From Paracandidimonas soli (GTDB lineage Bacteria > Pseudomonadota > Gammaproteobacteria > Burkholderiales > Burkholderiaceae_B): 64,000 nt of DNA. The stretch is from contig NZ_SMBX01000001.1 in the NCBI RefSeq assembly GCF_004342005.1, forward strand, positions 1 to 64,000. Direction: 5' to 3'. Below, one piece after another: positions 10,651-22,288 of this stretch; the stretch's first letter is position 1; each line of letters begins with the position of its first letter. A program made the position numbers and the translations under genes. Below the pieces are notes generated by a model. The model was given only the letters and a program-made list of their open reading frames with translations. It did not search any database and had not been told where the DNA came from.

Positions 10651-11772
10651 ATGCCCAGACCCATCAGTGCCAGAATTCACCTGGAAGCCATTTCGCACAA
10701 TCTGTCCCGGGCCCGCGCGCATTCCCCGGGCTCGAAAGTATGGGCCGTAGTCAAGGCAAACGCTTATGGGCACGGCATCCGGCATGTCTATCCCGCGCTG
10801 GACAACGCCGATGGCTTCGCCCTGCTCGACCTGGACGAAGCCGCGCTGCTGCGCGAGCTGGGCTGGAAAGGCCCGATCCTGCTGCTGGAAGGCGTATTCG
10901 AGCCGTCGGACATCGCTTTTTGCGAAGCTCACGATATATGGCACACCATTCACAATGAAGCGCAGCTGCGCTGGATGGAGTCGCGGCATACGAGCCACCT
11001 CCACAAGGTATTCCTGAAGCTGAATGGCGGCATGAACCGGCTGGGATTCAAGCCCGAACTCTATGCGGCCGCCTGGGAGCGGCTGCAGGCGCTGCCGCAC
11101 GTCGGCGGCATTACGCCCATGATGCATTTTTCCGATGCCGACGGCAGCCGCTTCGGGCAATCGGGCATCGCCTATCAAATGGAGGTATTCGCCAAGGTGG
11201 CTGGACCACTGGGAGTAAAGGCAGGCACGCTGAGCAACAGTGCGGCCATCCTGCGTCACGGCGCAGAGCTTGCGCCGCTGTCGGAGTGGGTGCGGGCCGG
11301 CATCATGCTCTACGGCGGCTCGCCCGATTATCCGGAACATGCGCCGGAACACTGGGATCTGCAGCCGGGCATGACGCTGTCATCCCAATTGATTGCGATA
11401 CAGGATATCCAGACCGGCGATACGGTTGGCTATGGCTCGACGTTCGTCGCCGAGCGGCCGATGCGGATCGGGGTGGTTGCCTGCGGTTATGCCGACGGCT
11501 ATCCGCGCCATGCACCGACGGGGACGCCGATATTGGTGGACGGAGTGCGTACACGAACGGTGGGGAGGGTGTCGATGGATATGCTGACGGTCGACCTGTC
11601 GGGGATTCCGCAAGCGATGCCGGGAAGCACTGTCACGCTGTGGGGGGATTTCCATGCGCCGGACGGCGAAGTGCGCCGTCTCCCGATCGATGACGTGGCC
11701 CTGCCCTGCGGGACGGTGAGCTATGAGCTGATGTGCGCGCTGGCGCGAAGAGTGCCGGTTTCCGTGGATTGA
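10651..11772 (+). CDS. alr: Alanine racemase
   Basis: A 373-residue PLP enzyme that makes D-alanine for peptidoglycan in the cytosol. The N-terminal barrel has the PLP lysine in [12 protein letters not shown] (about residue 35), with [11 protein letters not shown] and HFSDAD following. The C-terminal beta domain holds the second catalytic base, Tyr in GYGSTF, and [11 protein letters not shown]. The length matches the family. It stands alone, same-strand but 189 bp after the LysR gene, and converges on parB. The upstream gap carries a TATACA-like box near 10550, so it probably has its own promoter. Confidence 0.96.
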   Translation: MPRPISARIHLEAISHNLSRARAHSPGSKVWAVVKANAYGHGIRHVYPALDNADGFALLDLDEAALLRELGWKGPILLLEGVFEPSDIAFCEAHDIWHTIHNEAQLRWMESRHTSHLHKVFLKLNGGMNRLGFKPELYAAAWERLQALPHVGGITPMMHFSDADGSRFGQSGIAYQMEVFAKVAGPLGVKAGTLSNSAAILRHGAELAPLSEWVRAGIMLYGGSPDYPEHAPEHWDLQPGMTLSSQLIAIQDIQTGDTVGYGSTFVAERPMRIGVVACGYADGYPRHAPTGTPILVDGVRTRTVGRVSMDMLTVDLSGIPQAMPGSTVTLWGDFHAPDGEVRRLPIDDVALPCGTVSYELMCALARRVPVSVD

Positions 11773-11780
11773 GCGCTTGC

Positions 11781-11909
11781 GGCGCCGTATGGACACTGCC
11801 TCGCTCGGCCTCGGACTTCAGTCCGGGGCTTGCGCGTTGACCACGCGCCTATGCGCAAGCCTCGCCTTTCAGGGCGAGGTCAAGCGAGGCAAATTTTAAA
11901 TACGGCACC
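11781..11909. repeat. Multi-branched palindromic element between alr and parB
   Basis: An outer stem joins 11781-11790 to 11900-11909, the next joins GCCTCGCT at 11798-11805 to AGCGAGGC at 11883-11890, and inside lie three hairpins (around 11810-11827, 11828-11858 and 11860-11879). It sits between convergent genes and resembles a REP/BIME-type palindromic repeat or a structured 3' RNA. A competing hairpin at 11899-11926 shares its right outer arm. Confidence 0.6.
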
Positions 11910-11938
11910 GTAGGTGCCCCCGTATTGTGGCGGAGAAG

Positions 11939-11959
11939 CTCCGGCCGATACGGCCGGAG
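11939..11959. terminator. GC-rich hairpin, probable terminator of alr and/or parB
   Basis: A perfect 9-bp stem, CTCCGGCCG and CGGCCGGAG with loop ATA, followed by TTCTTC on the plus strand. It lies between the convergent alr and parB genes, 37 bp from the parB stop. Confidence 0.55.
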
Positions 11960-11996
11960 TTCTTCACTCGCGTCGAAACTTCGTTGTGGCGCGTGA

Positions 11997-12911
11997 TCAG
12001 CTATCCATGACTTTGGACAGGCCCTGGCGTTCCAGCAAGGAATTCAGATGCTCCCAGCCATGGAAATCGATGACCAGCTGGCCGCGGTTCTTGGCGCCGA
12101 CTTTCAGGTGCACCCGCGTGCCGAGATAATCCGACAGGGATTGCTCCAGGCGCTTGGCATCGCCTGATGCTTCGGGTTTCGCGCGTGCGGGCTTGGCCTG
12201 TTCCTGCTGCTGGGCGCGGGTCACCAGTTTTTCCGCTTCCCGGACGGACAGCCGCCTGGCGATGATTTCGTTGGCGAGCAGTATCTGCGTGGCCGCGTCG
12301 ACAGCCAGCAGGGCGCGGGCGTGGCCCATGTCGATGTCGCCGGCGAGCAGCATGGTCTGCACGGGCTCCGCCAGGTTCAGCAGGCGCAGCAGGTTGGATG
12401 TCGCGGATCGCGAACGGCCGATGGCCTGGGCCGCCTGTTCGTGAGTCAAACTGAATTCGTCCAATAGCCGGCGCACGCCGTGGGCTTCTTCCAGAGGGTT
12501 GAGGTCTTCGCGCTGGATATTTTCGATCAGCGCCATGATGGCCGCATTCTCGTCGGCGACTTCGCGCACAAGCACGGGCACTTCTTTCAGACCGGCCAGT
12601 TGCGAGGCGCGGAAGCGGCGTTCGCCGGCGATGATTTCGTACTTGCCTTTGTCTTTGCCTTGCAGGGGGCGCACGAGAATGGGCTGCATGATGCCCTGGG
12701 TGCGGATGGATTCGGCCAGCTCGTTCAAGGCCTCCTCGTCCATGCGCGTGCGAGGCTGGTAGCGCCCCGCCTGCATCAGGCTGACCGACAGGGTGGAAGG
12801 TTGGCCGGAGACCTGCGCCGCGCTGCCATCCAGATTGTCCAGCGCGTTCTTGTCATTGCCGAGCAGGGCATCGAGCCCGCGCCCCAGGCCTTTGGGTTTG
12901 CGTGTTGCCAT
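11997..12911 (-). CDS. parB: Chromosome-partitioning protein ParB
   Basis: A 304-residue CTP-dependent DNA clamp that loads at parS and spreads to organise and segregate the origin. The N-terminus KPKGLGRGLDALLG is the usual chromosomal ParB opening. The CTP-binding ParB/Srx domain carries GRYQPRTRMDEEALNELAESI and the GERRFRA motif. The central helix-turn-helix (HEQAAQAIGRSRSATSNLLRLL) reads parS, and a C-terminal dimer domain follows an Ala/Gln/Lys-rich linker. The ATG ending at 12911 has GAGGAC upstream. parA ends 26 bp upstream in the mnmG-rsmG-parA-parB operon. Its three likely binding sites are at 14916, 16408 and 16959. Confidence 0.97.
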   Translation of the reverse strand: MATRKPKGLGRGLDALLGNDKNALDNLDGSAAQVSGQPSTLSVSLMQAGRYQPRTRMDEEALNELAESIRTQGIMQPILVRPLQGKDKGKYEIIAGERRFRASQLAGLKEVPVLVREVADENAAIMALIENIQREDLNPLEEAHGVRRLLDEFSLTHEQAAQAIGRSRSATSNLLRLLNLAEPVQTMLLAGDIDMGHARALLAVDAATQILLANEIIARRLSVREAEKLVTRAQQQEQAKPARAKPEASGDAKRLEQSLSDYLGTRVHLKVGAKNRGQLVIDFHGWEHLNSLLERQGLSKVMDS

Positions 12912-12937
12912 AACGTGTCCTCTATGATGGTTCCGGC

Positions 12938-13753
12938 TCAGACGGGAGGCCTGGCCATGGCGCGCAATGATTCTCGTTTCATTCGCTTGATGAGTTCGTC
13001 GCCGAACTCCAGATAAGCTTTTGCGCCGCGTGAATTCTTGTCGTAAACGATGCCGGGCAATCCATGGCTGGGCGCTTCCGCCAGCCTGACGTTGCGCGGG
13101 ATGAGCGTCTTGAAGACCCTGTCGCCGAAATGTGTTTCGATCTGGGCCGATACCTGCTGCTGCAATGTCACGCGAGGGTCGAACATGACGCGCAGCAGTC
13201 CCACGAGTTGCAGGCCTGGATTCAGGTTCTTGTGCACCCGTTTCACGGTATTGACCAGGTCGGACAGGCCTTCCAGCGCAAAGTATTCGCACTGCATGGG
13301 GATGATGACGCCATAGGCGGCGACCAGCCCATTGAGCGTGAGCAGCGACAAGGTCGGCGGACAATCGACAAGGATGAAGTCATAATTGTCCGCAACCGTA
13401 TCCAACGCTTTCTTCAGCTGGTGCTCCCGCTCTTCCATCTGGATCAGATCGATTTCGGCTCCAGCCAACTCGCGGTTGGAAGGCAGCACATCGTAATTGC
13501 CGCAGGCGGACTTCACGATGGACTGCTCCGCCGTCGCTTCGCCGATCAGCACCTGGTAGACATTGCTTTTCAGGTTGTTCTTGTCGACGCCGCTGCCCAT
13601 GGTTGCATTGCCCTGGGGATCCAGATCGACCAGCAACACACGCTTTTTCAGCATGCCCAGCGCTGCCGCCAGGTTGATCGTGGTGGTGGTCTTGCCTACC
13701 CCGCCTTTCTGGTTGGCCACGCAAAATACATTGCCGGGATACGTATGGTTCAT
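12938..13753 (-). CDS. parA: Chromosome-partitioning ATPase ParA
   Basis: A 271-residue deviant-Walker ATPase that makes the nucleoid gradient pulling ParB-parS complexes. Visible motifs are the deviant Walker A KGGVGKTTT near residue 15, LLVDLDPQGNAT, and Walker B FILVDCPPTLS. The ATG ends at 13753 and its ATGA overlaps the rsmG stop, so translation is probably coupled. The short N-terminus without a helix-turn-helix is that of chromosomal (Soj-type) ParA rather than long plasmid types, in keeping with the operon context. Confidence 0.97.
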   Translation of the reverse strand: MNHTYPGNVFCVANQKGGVGKTTTTINLAAALGMLKKRVLLVDLDPQGNATMGSGVDKNNLKSNVYQVLIGEATAEQSIVKSACGNYDVLPSNRELAGAEIDLIQMEEREHQLKKALDTVADNYDFILVDCPPTLSLLTLNGLVAAYGVIIPMQCEYFALEGLSDLVNTVKRVHKNLNPGLQLVGLLRVMFDPRVTLQQQVSAQIETHFGDRVFKTLIPRNVRLAEAPSHGLPGIVYDKNSRGAKAYLEFGDELIKRMKRESLRAMARPPV

Positions 13754-14420
13754 AGTGTTCCTTGATCCTGCTTCAGCCATATCAGACAGCGTTGCGCGTC
13801 GAGTTCCGGAACTACGACAGGATCGATGCGCTCGACCCGCCAATCGGCCTTTTTCTGGAGCTCGCTTATTTCATCATCCGGAATGCGCCCTTTCATGGCC
13901 ACCAGCCAGCCGTCCTGGGCGACATGTTTTCCTGCCAGATCGGCAAAATCGGCAAGGGAGGCAAATGCACGAGAAGTCACGATCGTAGCATTCATTTCTT
14001 GTAACATTTCGATACGATTATGCAGCGCCTGCAAATTGCTCAGCCCCAGTACACCGGCTATTTGTCGAATAAATGCTGTTTTCTTCTCTACAGCATCAAC
14101 GCAGCTTACACGCCAATCGGGTTCGAGGATAGCAATAATAGTGCCTGGCAAGCCCGCTCCCGACCCGACATCAAGCACACTGACCTGCTTGCCGCTGGCG
14201 ACATGATCCTTCGTGGCATCGCGCAGCCGCATCACGATGGACATACTGTCGAATACGTGCTGGACAAGCATCTGGGAAGGATCGCGAATCGCCGTCAGAT
14301 TGTATGTCCGGTTCCATCGCTGCAACTGCGACAAATAAGCCAGTAAAGCTTCTTGCTGCGCATCGGAAAGTGTCAGTTGCAAGGTATCGGCGGCCTGCTT
14401 CAGTCGGCCGGAAAATTCCT

Positions 14421-14424
<4 letters not shown>
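13750..14424 (-). CDS. rsmG: 16S rRNA (guanine-N7) methyltransferase RsmG
   Basis: A 224-residue class I SAM methyltransferase that makes m7G527 in 16S rRNA. Visible are the N-terminal [25 protein letters not shown] block and the SAM-binding motif [17 protein letters not shown]. It overlaps mnmG upstream and parA downstream by 4 bp each (ATGA), the standard gidA-gidB-parA order. Length is normal for the family. Confidence 0.96.
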
Positions 14425-16355
<1,931 letters not shown>

Positions 16356-16407
16356 GGGTGGACCTGTCTATATAGAGCATGATTATACCTTTGCCACTTT
16401 CCAGGAT

Positions 16408-16423
16408 TGTTTCACGTGGAACA
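16408..16423. other. parS centromere site 2 (upstream of mnmG)
   Basis: TGTTTCACGTGGAACA, one base off the symmetric consensus, 53 bp upstream of the mnmG start codon. ParB bound here could also affect transcription of its own operon. It is the exact reverse complement of the site at 16959. Confidence 0.93.
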
Positions 16424-16485
16424 AAAGGCCCTATATGTGGCTATTTACTCTCACCCATTTCTGGATAGCAGAGACAGATGTCTTT

Positions 16486-16601
16486 CTTCTGCCGTATTCA
16501 CAAGGGTATGAATCGATATCTGCTCCACTCGGATGATCTGGCCTTCGGCCAGTCAAAGTCGCAGATATCGATTCATACCCTTGTGAATACTTATGTAGAA
16601 G
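16486..16601. repeat. Long perfect inverted repeat near the origin
   Basis: Two 30-bp arms (16494-16523 and 16561-16590) are perfect reverse complements, with a 37-bp spacer that has its own hairpin CTGGCC-TTC-GGCCAG (16538-16552). After a short internal loop, CTTCT (16486) and AGAAG (16597) extend the stem. It carries no T tract and no gene. It could extrude as a cruciform or be a non-autonomous mobile palindrome; function unknown. Confidence 0.8.
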
Positions 16602-16707
16602 ATATTTGAAGCACAAAGTTGCTTTGCCCTGACTCTCCAGGATTAACTTCAACACTTACTTGACGAGAAAGTTTCCCATCTGAGCAACCTGCAAACTAGA
16701 GACGTTT

Positions 16708-16919
16708 CAATCGAGGTCCTGGCTTAATGAAAGTTCGGCGATTGAAAGCGCCGCGAATTTTGCAGGACAGACGGGTAAAAGGCGGGTGTGTTTGAACGGA
16801 GGCGAAGCCGAAGTGAGTTCGCCCGCCGCCGTCTGGACAAGAAATTCAAGGGAAATCCAGTCGCGAAGCGGCTGGATCGCTTGATTTGCCGAACTTTCAT
16901 TAAGCCAGGACCTCAATTG
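16708..16919. mobile_element. MITE-like palindromic element between parS sites
   Basis: Arms of 26 bp (16714-16739 and 16888-16913) are perfect reverse complements, extended to 32 bp with one mismatch. The interior is also nested-palindromic (for example CAGACGG near 16769 with CCGTCTG near 16828, and GGCGGG with CCCGCC), so one strand would fold into a single long hairpin. The flanks CAATCG and CAATTG could be an imperfect 6-bp target duplication. There is no transposase; this fits a miniature inverted-repeat element. Confidence 0.65.
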
Positions 16920-16958
16920 CGATAGCCAATACTCAGCTCAAAGAAGAACTACCATCAA

Positions 16959-16974
16959 TGTTCCACGTGAAACA
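16959..16974. other. parS centromere site 3
   Basis: TGTTCCACGTGAAACA, the mirror of site 2 and one base off the symmetric consensus. It lies 149 bp before the aminotransferase start and 24 bp from a DnaA box. Confidence 0.93.
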
Positions 16975-16997
16975 TCGGAAGTACTCTTCCCGCATCC

Positions 16998-17006
16998 TGT
17001 GGATAA
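16998..17006 (-). other. DnaA box
   Basis: TGTGGATAA, the reverse complement of the consensus TTATCCACA, next to parS site 3. It is isolated from the main cluster 1.4 kb to the right. Confidence 0.7.
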
Positions 17007-17122
17007 CCTTGTTAATATATAGGCTAATATCCTGTGAGTAAGATCCTCCTCCTCACAGTAGCAATCAAGACATCAACCCATCCAGCAACAAAAGCCCCAC
17101 ACCTTCCCCAAAACAACCTTCC

Positions 17123-18292
17123 ATGAACATCGCCTCCAAGCTGCCCGACGTTGGTACCACCATATTCACCACCATGAGCCAAATGGCGCTGGACTACAGA
17201 GCAACCAACCTCGGCCAGGGATTCCCTGACTTCAATACCCATCCAGATCTGATATCCCTTGTCAGCAAAGCCATGCAGGAAGGCTACAACCAGTATCCCG
17301 CCATGGCCGGCTACCCTGCCCTGCGCCAAGCCATCTCCGACAAAGTCCTGTCCCTGTACGGCCGCCACTACGATCCAGCCACTGAAGTCACAGTCACCAG
17401 CGGCGCCACAGAAGCCCTCATGAGCAGCTTCCAGGCATTTGTGCACCCAGGCGACGAAGTCATCCTCATCGAGCCCTTCTACGACTCCTATATCCCCGCC
17501 ATCACACTGGCCGGCGGCAAAGTCGTATCTGTTCCCCTGACGCCTCCCTCCTCCGACTGCGATAAATACACCATCGACTGGAACAAAGTCGAAGCCGCCA
17601 TCTCCCCCAAGACCAGGCTGATTGCCCTCAACTTCCCTCACAACCCGACCGGAATCATCCTGAGTGAACAGGACCTGGACGCCATTGAAAGAATCACCAC
17701 AGGTACTGACATCATCCTGCTAAGCGACGAAGTCTACGAACATATCGTCTTCAATGGAAAAAAACACCTCAGCCTTGCCAGCCGAAAATCCCTCGCTGAA
17801 AGATCCCTGGTCATCTCCTCGTTTGGCAAGACCTACCACACCACCGGCTGGAAAATCGGCTATGTCTGCGCTCCCGAAGCCTTGACCGTGGAACTTCGAA
17901 AAGTCCATCAATTCGCTGTCTTTACCGTCAGTTCCCCCATGCAGGTCGCGCTTGCCCAATTCATGCAGCAACCTGAACATCACGAAAACCTGTCCGCTTT
18001 CTACCAGGACAAACACGACCTCCTTCTCGCAGGATTGCAGCAGACACGCTTCAGGCCCCTGCCCAGCGAAGGCTCTTTCTTCCTGCTGGCCGACTACAGC
18101 AGAATCTCGGACATGCCGGAAATCGAATTCTCCCTATGGCTGACGCAGGAACATGGCGTGACCGTCATCCCGGTTTCCGCGTTCTATCGCGACCCCTCCG
18201 CTCCGGATTCGAATCATCAACTGGTCCGTTTCTGCTTTGCGAAACAGGATCATACGTTGAATGCCGCATTGGAGAAACTGGCCAAGGTCTAG
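17123..18292 (+). CDS. PLP-dependent aminotransferase, methionine aminotransferase (YbdL) type
   Basis: A 389-residue fold-type I aminotransferase. The N-terminus (FTTMSQMALDYRATNLGQGFPDF) is typical of the YbdL/MtnE-like group, which transaminates methionine and other hydrophobic amino acids. Visible are SGATEAL, NFPHNPTG, LSDEVYEHIVF and the PLP lysine in SSFGKTYHTTGWK (about residue 236), plus the C-terminal RFCFAK arginine that holds the substrate carboxylate. It lies between the parS region and the DnaA-box cluster and is codirectional with neither neighbour. The precise substrate is inferred. Confidence 0.88.
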   Translation: MNIASKLPDVGTTIFTTMSQMALDYRATNLGQGFPDFNTHPDLISLVSKAMQEGYNQYPAMAGYPALRQAISDKVLSLYGRHYDPATEVTVTSGATEALMSSFQAFVHPGDEVILIEPFYDSYIPAITLAGGKVVSVPLTPPSSDCDKYTIDWNKVEAAISPKTRLIALNFPHNPTGIILSEQDLDAIERITTGTDIILLSDEVYEHIVFNGKKHLSLASRKSLAERSLVISSFGKTYHTTGWKIGYVCAPEALTVELRKVHQFAVFTVSSPMQVALAQFMQQPEHHENLSAFYQDKHDLLLAGLQQTRFRPLPSEGSFFLLADYSRISDMPEIEFSLWLTQEHGVTVIPVSAFYRDPSAPDSNHQLVRFCFAKQDHTLNAALEKLAKV

Positions 18293-18373
18293 GTTTTTCA
18301 GGTTTGGCGGGCTGGTACGGTTTAGCTTTTATTTAATATCTTTTAAATTAAAAGATTAGTAGTAATGGGTGTT

Positions 18374-18382
18374 TGTGGATAA
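18374..18382 (-). other. DnaA box
   Basis: TGTGGATAA, perfect box on the minus strand, 14 bp from the A/T-rich tract. Confidence 0.75.
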
Positions 18383-18552
18383 CTGGAACAGTCTGAAATT
18401 CTTCTTTGTTGACAGAAGCTTGCCGGCTTTTTTCGACAGGGATAAATCCGGTATCCCGTCTGGATGAAAACTGGACATCTTTTGGACTGTGGGGAAATGG
18501 CCGGGTTTTCCCATCTATGTGCACAACTTATGCACATTCGAGCTTCCAGCAG

Positions 18553-18561
18553 TTATCCACA
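18553..18561 (+). other. DnaA box
   Basis: TTATCCACA, perfect consensus. The near match TTATGCACA at 18528-18536 lies 16 bp to its left. Confidence 0.75.
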
Positions 18562-18703
18562 GGCATGTATTTACAATTTGATACTATTTTGTCGGGGGAA
18601 ATGGCCCGGCTTCACGGGAAAAACGCCGATTCCTGCTGTTTTTCCCTTTGTGCCCTCTTCTCGGGCCCATCTCTTTATTCTGTTTCCTTCCTCTTGAACA
18701 GGT

Positions 18704-19330
18704 TCAGCTGAAGCCGTTGTAGCGTGTACGCTTGAAGTTGATGATCATGATGGCATTGATGAGCACGGCGCCGATGATGGAATAGACGGCCGAGGTCCAG
18801 GAGACAGTGAAGAACGCCGCAAGCAGGATGCCGGCATCGATGCCCATTTGCACCTTGCCTGCGCTGATGCCGTGCTTTTCCTGGAAATACAGGGCAAGAA
18901 TGCTGACGCCGCCCAGGCTGGTGCCATGGCGGAAAATGAGAATGAAGCCTACTCCCACAAGACATCCGCCGAAGATGGTCGCAAATAGCGGACTGATGTC
19001 ATGAAAATGAATGACGTTGGGGATCATATCGCTGAAGATTGACAGTGCTGTGATAGCCAGGAACGTGCGCAGGATAAAAGCCTTCCCCATGCGGGTGTAG
19101 CCCAGGTAGTAGAACGGCAGGTTGATCAGGAAGAAGCAGGTGCCGACGGAAAGCCCCGTCAGGTAATGTCCCAGCAGGGCCAGCCCGGCGACGCCGCCGG
19201 TCAGGAACTGGCAACTGGCGTACAGGTTCAGGCCGAACGCGATCATCAGCGTTCCGGTCAGTATGGCCTGGATGTCTTCGAGAAGGTGATGGCGTTCCCG
19301 TGCCGGCGGCGAGGTAGTAGGGTCTTGCAT
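18704..19330 (-). CDS. YitT-family multipass membrane protein
   Basis: A 208-residue inner-membrane protein with about five hydrophobic segments (for example ILTGTLMIAFGLNLYA, GTCFFLINLPFYYLG, IFGGCLVGVGFILIF and AVYSIIGAVLINAIMIINF). The motifs FLTGGVAGLALL and GTSLGGVSILALY are the repeated YitT-type signature. It lacks the soluble C-terminal DUF2179 domain of the longer Bacillus relatives. Function of the family is not settled. The gene stands alone, reading towards the origin region. Confidence 0.82.
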   Translation of the reverse strand: MQDPTTSPPARERHHLLEDIQAILTGTLMIAFGLNLYASCQFLTGGVAGLALLGHYLTGLSVGTCFFLINLPFYYLGYTRMGKAFILRTFLAITALSIFSDMIPNVIHFHDISPLFATIFGGCLVGVGFILIFRHGTSLGGVSILALYFQEKHGISAGKVQMGIDAGILLAAFFTVSWTSAVYSIIGAVLINAIMIINFKRTRYNGFS

Positions 19331-19385
19331 GAAAGCGATCCGTTGGTTGGTACGAAACGGATTTTGCCATCATGCGAGCGCAGCC

Positions 19386-21778
19386 TCACCCTGCCTGTTC
19401 GATGGCGGCCAGCAAATCCACTGGCGATATGGGAACCCTGGCGATATGCACGCCGAAATCCTCCAGCGCGTTTTCGACTGCAGATGCGATGGCCGCCGTC
19501 ATGGGCAGTACGCCCGCCTCCCCTACTCCCTTGATGCCAAGCGGATTGGAAGGCGTTGGCGACTCCAGATGGCCAAGGATGATTTTGGGCATTTCCGTGG
19601 CTGTGACCAGCAGATATTCGGCCAGATTGGTCGTAAGCGGCTGGGCGTTGGCATCGAACCGCATGTGTTCGAACAGGGCATTGCCCACGCCATGCGCAAC
19701 GCCGCCCATGATCTGCCCTTCGACTATTTTCGGATGGATGACGCGTCCGCAGTCGTGCACAAATATGATCTTGCGCAGCGCGACCATGCCGGTCTCGCTG
19801 TCGACTTCCACTTCGACGACGGCGGACGCATTGCCGTAAGTCATTTCGTTGATGACGACGTGCTCGGTGGCTTCCAGGCCGGGCTCGCCGCGGGGCATCA
19901 GGAAGCCCGGCAGGCCGGCGCAGGCCCGCGCGATGTCCCCGAGGTTCATGCGCTCCCGGGACAGTATGGAAACCACCTCCTTTCCCTGGATGTCCAGGAG
20001 CTCGATATCTGTCTTCATCAGATTGGCCGCGGCTTCCAGTGTTTTCTTGCGGACGGCGACGGCTGCCTTGTGCGCCGAATTTCCCGCGATGACAGCCTGC
20101 CTGCTGTTGAATCCGCCGAAGCCCATCAACGAGGTCGAAGTGTCTCCTACGGTAAACGTGATGTTGTCCATATCGCCGCCCAGCTGTTCCGCGACGATTT
20201 GCGCGAGCATTGTGCGCGTGCTCTGGCCCATGGCGGCGGCCGAAGAAATGATGTGGACGGAACCGGACGAAGCGATCCGCACCTTCACTTCTTCGTATGG
20301 CCCTCTTCCCGTGCCTTCGACAGAGTTGGCCATGCCTATGCCCAGGTATCTTCCCTGTTCTCTGGCCTGGCGCTGTCGTTCTGGGAAGTCTTCCCAGCCG
20401 GCCAGCTCCAGCGCGGTCGCCTGGCAGCGCGGATAGTCTCCGCTATCGAGGACCACCTGCATCCCTCCCCTGGTCTTGAGCGGCGTGGCGTACGGCATGC
20501 TCTCCGCCGGGATGAGGTTGCGGCGGCGGACTTCGGTGCGGTCCAGGCCGAATTCCCTTGCCACACGGTCCAGCAGGCGCTCCATGGCGAATATTCCCTG
20601 GGGCTGGCCCGCGCCGCGTACCGGCGTGACGGGGACGCGATTGGTCGCCACGCACTTGACGTCGAGGCGATAGGCCGGAACACGATAGGCCAGCGGCATG
20701 GCCGCGGCGGAGCCGTAGGCCACATTGGTGCCGCGCACGTTGTAGGCGCCGTGGTCATGCAGCAATTGTCCGCGCACGCCGAGAATATTGGCTTTTTCGT
20801 CCACCGCGATTTCCACATCCCATATCTGGTCTCGTTCCTGGGTGGTGGAAATGAAATGCTCCCGCCGGTCCTCTATCCATTTCACGGGCTTCTTCAGCAT
20901 CAGCGCGGCAATGGCGACGACGGCCTCCTCGGGATAGAACACCAGTTTCGGGCCGAAAGCCCCGCCTACGTCAGGAACGATGACGCGAACCTGGCCTGGC
21001 TCGAGACCCAGCAAGTCGCAAAGAATCTGCCGGGCCGGCTGCGGCGTCTGGGTGGAGGACCAGACCGTCAGTACATTGTCCAGTGGATCGTGCCTGGCCA
21101 CGACGCCCCGGCCTTCGATGGAATGGCTGCCGCCGCGGTGCTGGAACAATGATTCCTTGAATACGTGCGGGGCATTGCGGAAGACCTCGTCCACATCGCC
21201 GTATGACAGGTCGAACTCGGCAATGAGATTGCTCTTTATGCTGCTGTTGGCGATGGGACTGCCCTTCTCCAGCGCGGTCCGGCAATCGGCGACGATCGGC
21301 ATCGGTTCATAGTCCACGCGGACCATGGCTGCGGCGTCTTCCGCCAGATAGCGGTCCGTGGCAATGACGGCGGCGATCGCTTCGCCCACATAGGTCGCTT
21401 CTTCCCATGCCAGCACCGGACGGTGCAGGTTCTCGCGAAAGCTCGGACTTGGCAGCGCCGTGACGAGGTGCGTAGTTTTCAGATAAGGACGCAGACTGTC
21501 CAGAGTCAGTATCACGCGGACGCCTGGCGCCAGGGATGCCGCGGAGGTATCTATGCCCCGTATACGCGCATGGGCGTGCGAGCTGCGTACGAACGCCGCG
21601 TGCAGCATTCCGGGGGCATCGATGTCATCGACGAAACGGGCTGTGCCGGTCAGCAGGGCCAGGTCTTCCAGGCGGGAAACGCTGACGCCGAATGTACGCT
21701 TGGCCCGGCTGGCAATTTTTTCCTCCGGCGGAGCGAGTTCCGCTACGACGGGAGCTAGATCTTTGCTGTCGGCGAGAT

Positions 21779-21782
<4 letters not shown>
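19386..21782 (-). CDS. Molybdenum hydroxylase large subunit (CoxL/XdhA type), cluster 1
   Basis: A 798-residue subunit that binds molybdopterin-cytosine dinucleotide type cofactor and hydroxylates its substrate. The N-terminal a/b hammerhead domain includes RLEDLALLTGTARFVDDI; cofactor motifs PDVGGAFGPK and the C-terminal KGVGEAGVLP, with the expected catalytic Glu, are present. The CODH active-site cysteine loop is absent, so it is an organic-substrate hydroxylase rather than CO dehydrogenase. The ATG ending at 21782 overlaps the Fe-S subunit stop (ATGA). The order CoxM-CoxS-CoxL is complete. Substrate unknown; a purine- or N-heterocycle-like compound is plausible from neighbours. Confidence 0.92.

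Positions 21783-22284
<502 letters not shown>

Positions 22285-22288
<4 letters not shown>

Larger units (their letters stand above)
16356..17122. other. Gene-free segregation region between mnmG and the aminotransferase gene
   Basis: A 767-bp stretch without a convincing gene. It holds two parS sites in opposite orientation (16408, 16959), the 97-bp hairpin element, the MITE-like palindrome, one perfect DnaA box (16998) and an A/T-rich patch (17010-17030) that probably serves the downstream promoter. Short open frames here fall on the palindromes and are not credible genes. Confidence 0.8.
18310..18600. other. Probable chromosomal replication origin (oriC)
   Basis: A 40-bp tract at 18321-18360 is about 88 percent A/T and contains a perfect 19-bp palindrome (18338-18356), a good unwinding-element candidate. 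It is followed by perfect DnaA boxes in opposite orientations at 18374-18382 and 18553-18561 and near matches at 18488 and 18528. No gene fits in 18293-18703. The neighbourhood of mnmG-rsmG-parA-parB and three parS sites is typical of origins. dnaA is not in this window. Confidence 0.72.

Noticed and set aside
16494-16590. Perfect inverted repeat as a simple transcription terminator
   Set aside because: The stem is A/T-mixed, far longer than usual and lacks a T tract; it also lies in a gene-free gap far from gene ends.
16707-16916. 69-residue frame within the MITE-like element
   Set aside because: It covers the palindromic arms and has no start signal or protein features.
17024-17641. Long minus-strand frame opposite the aminotransferase gene
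   Set aside because: The plus strand encodes a clear PLP enzyme; the opposite frame is a shadow of its codon pattern.
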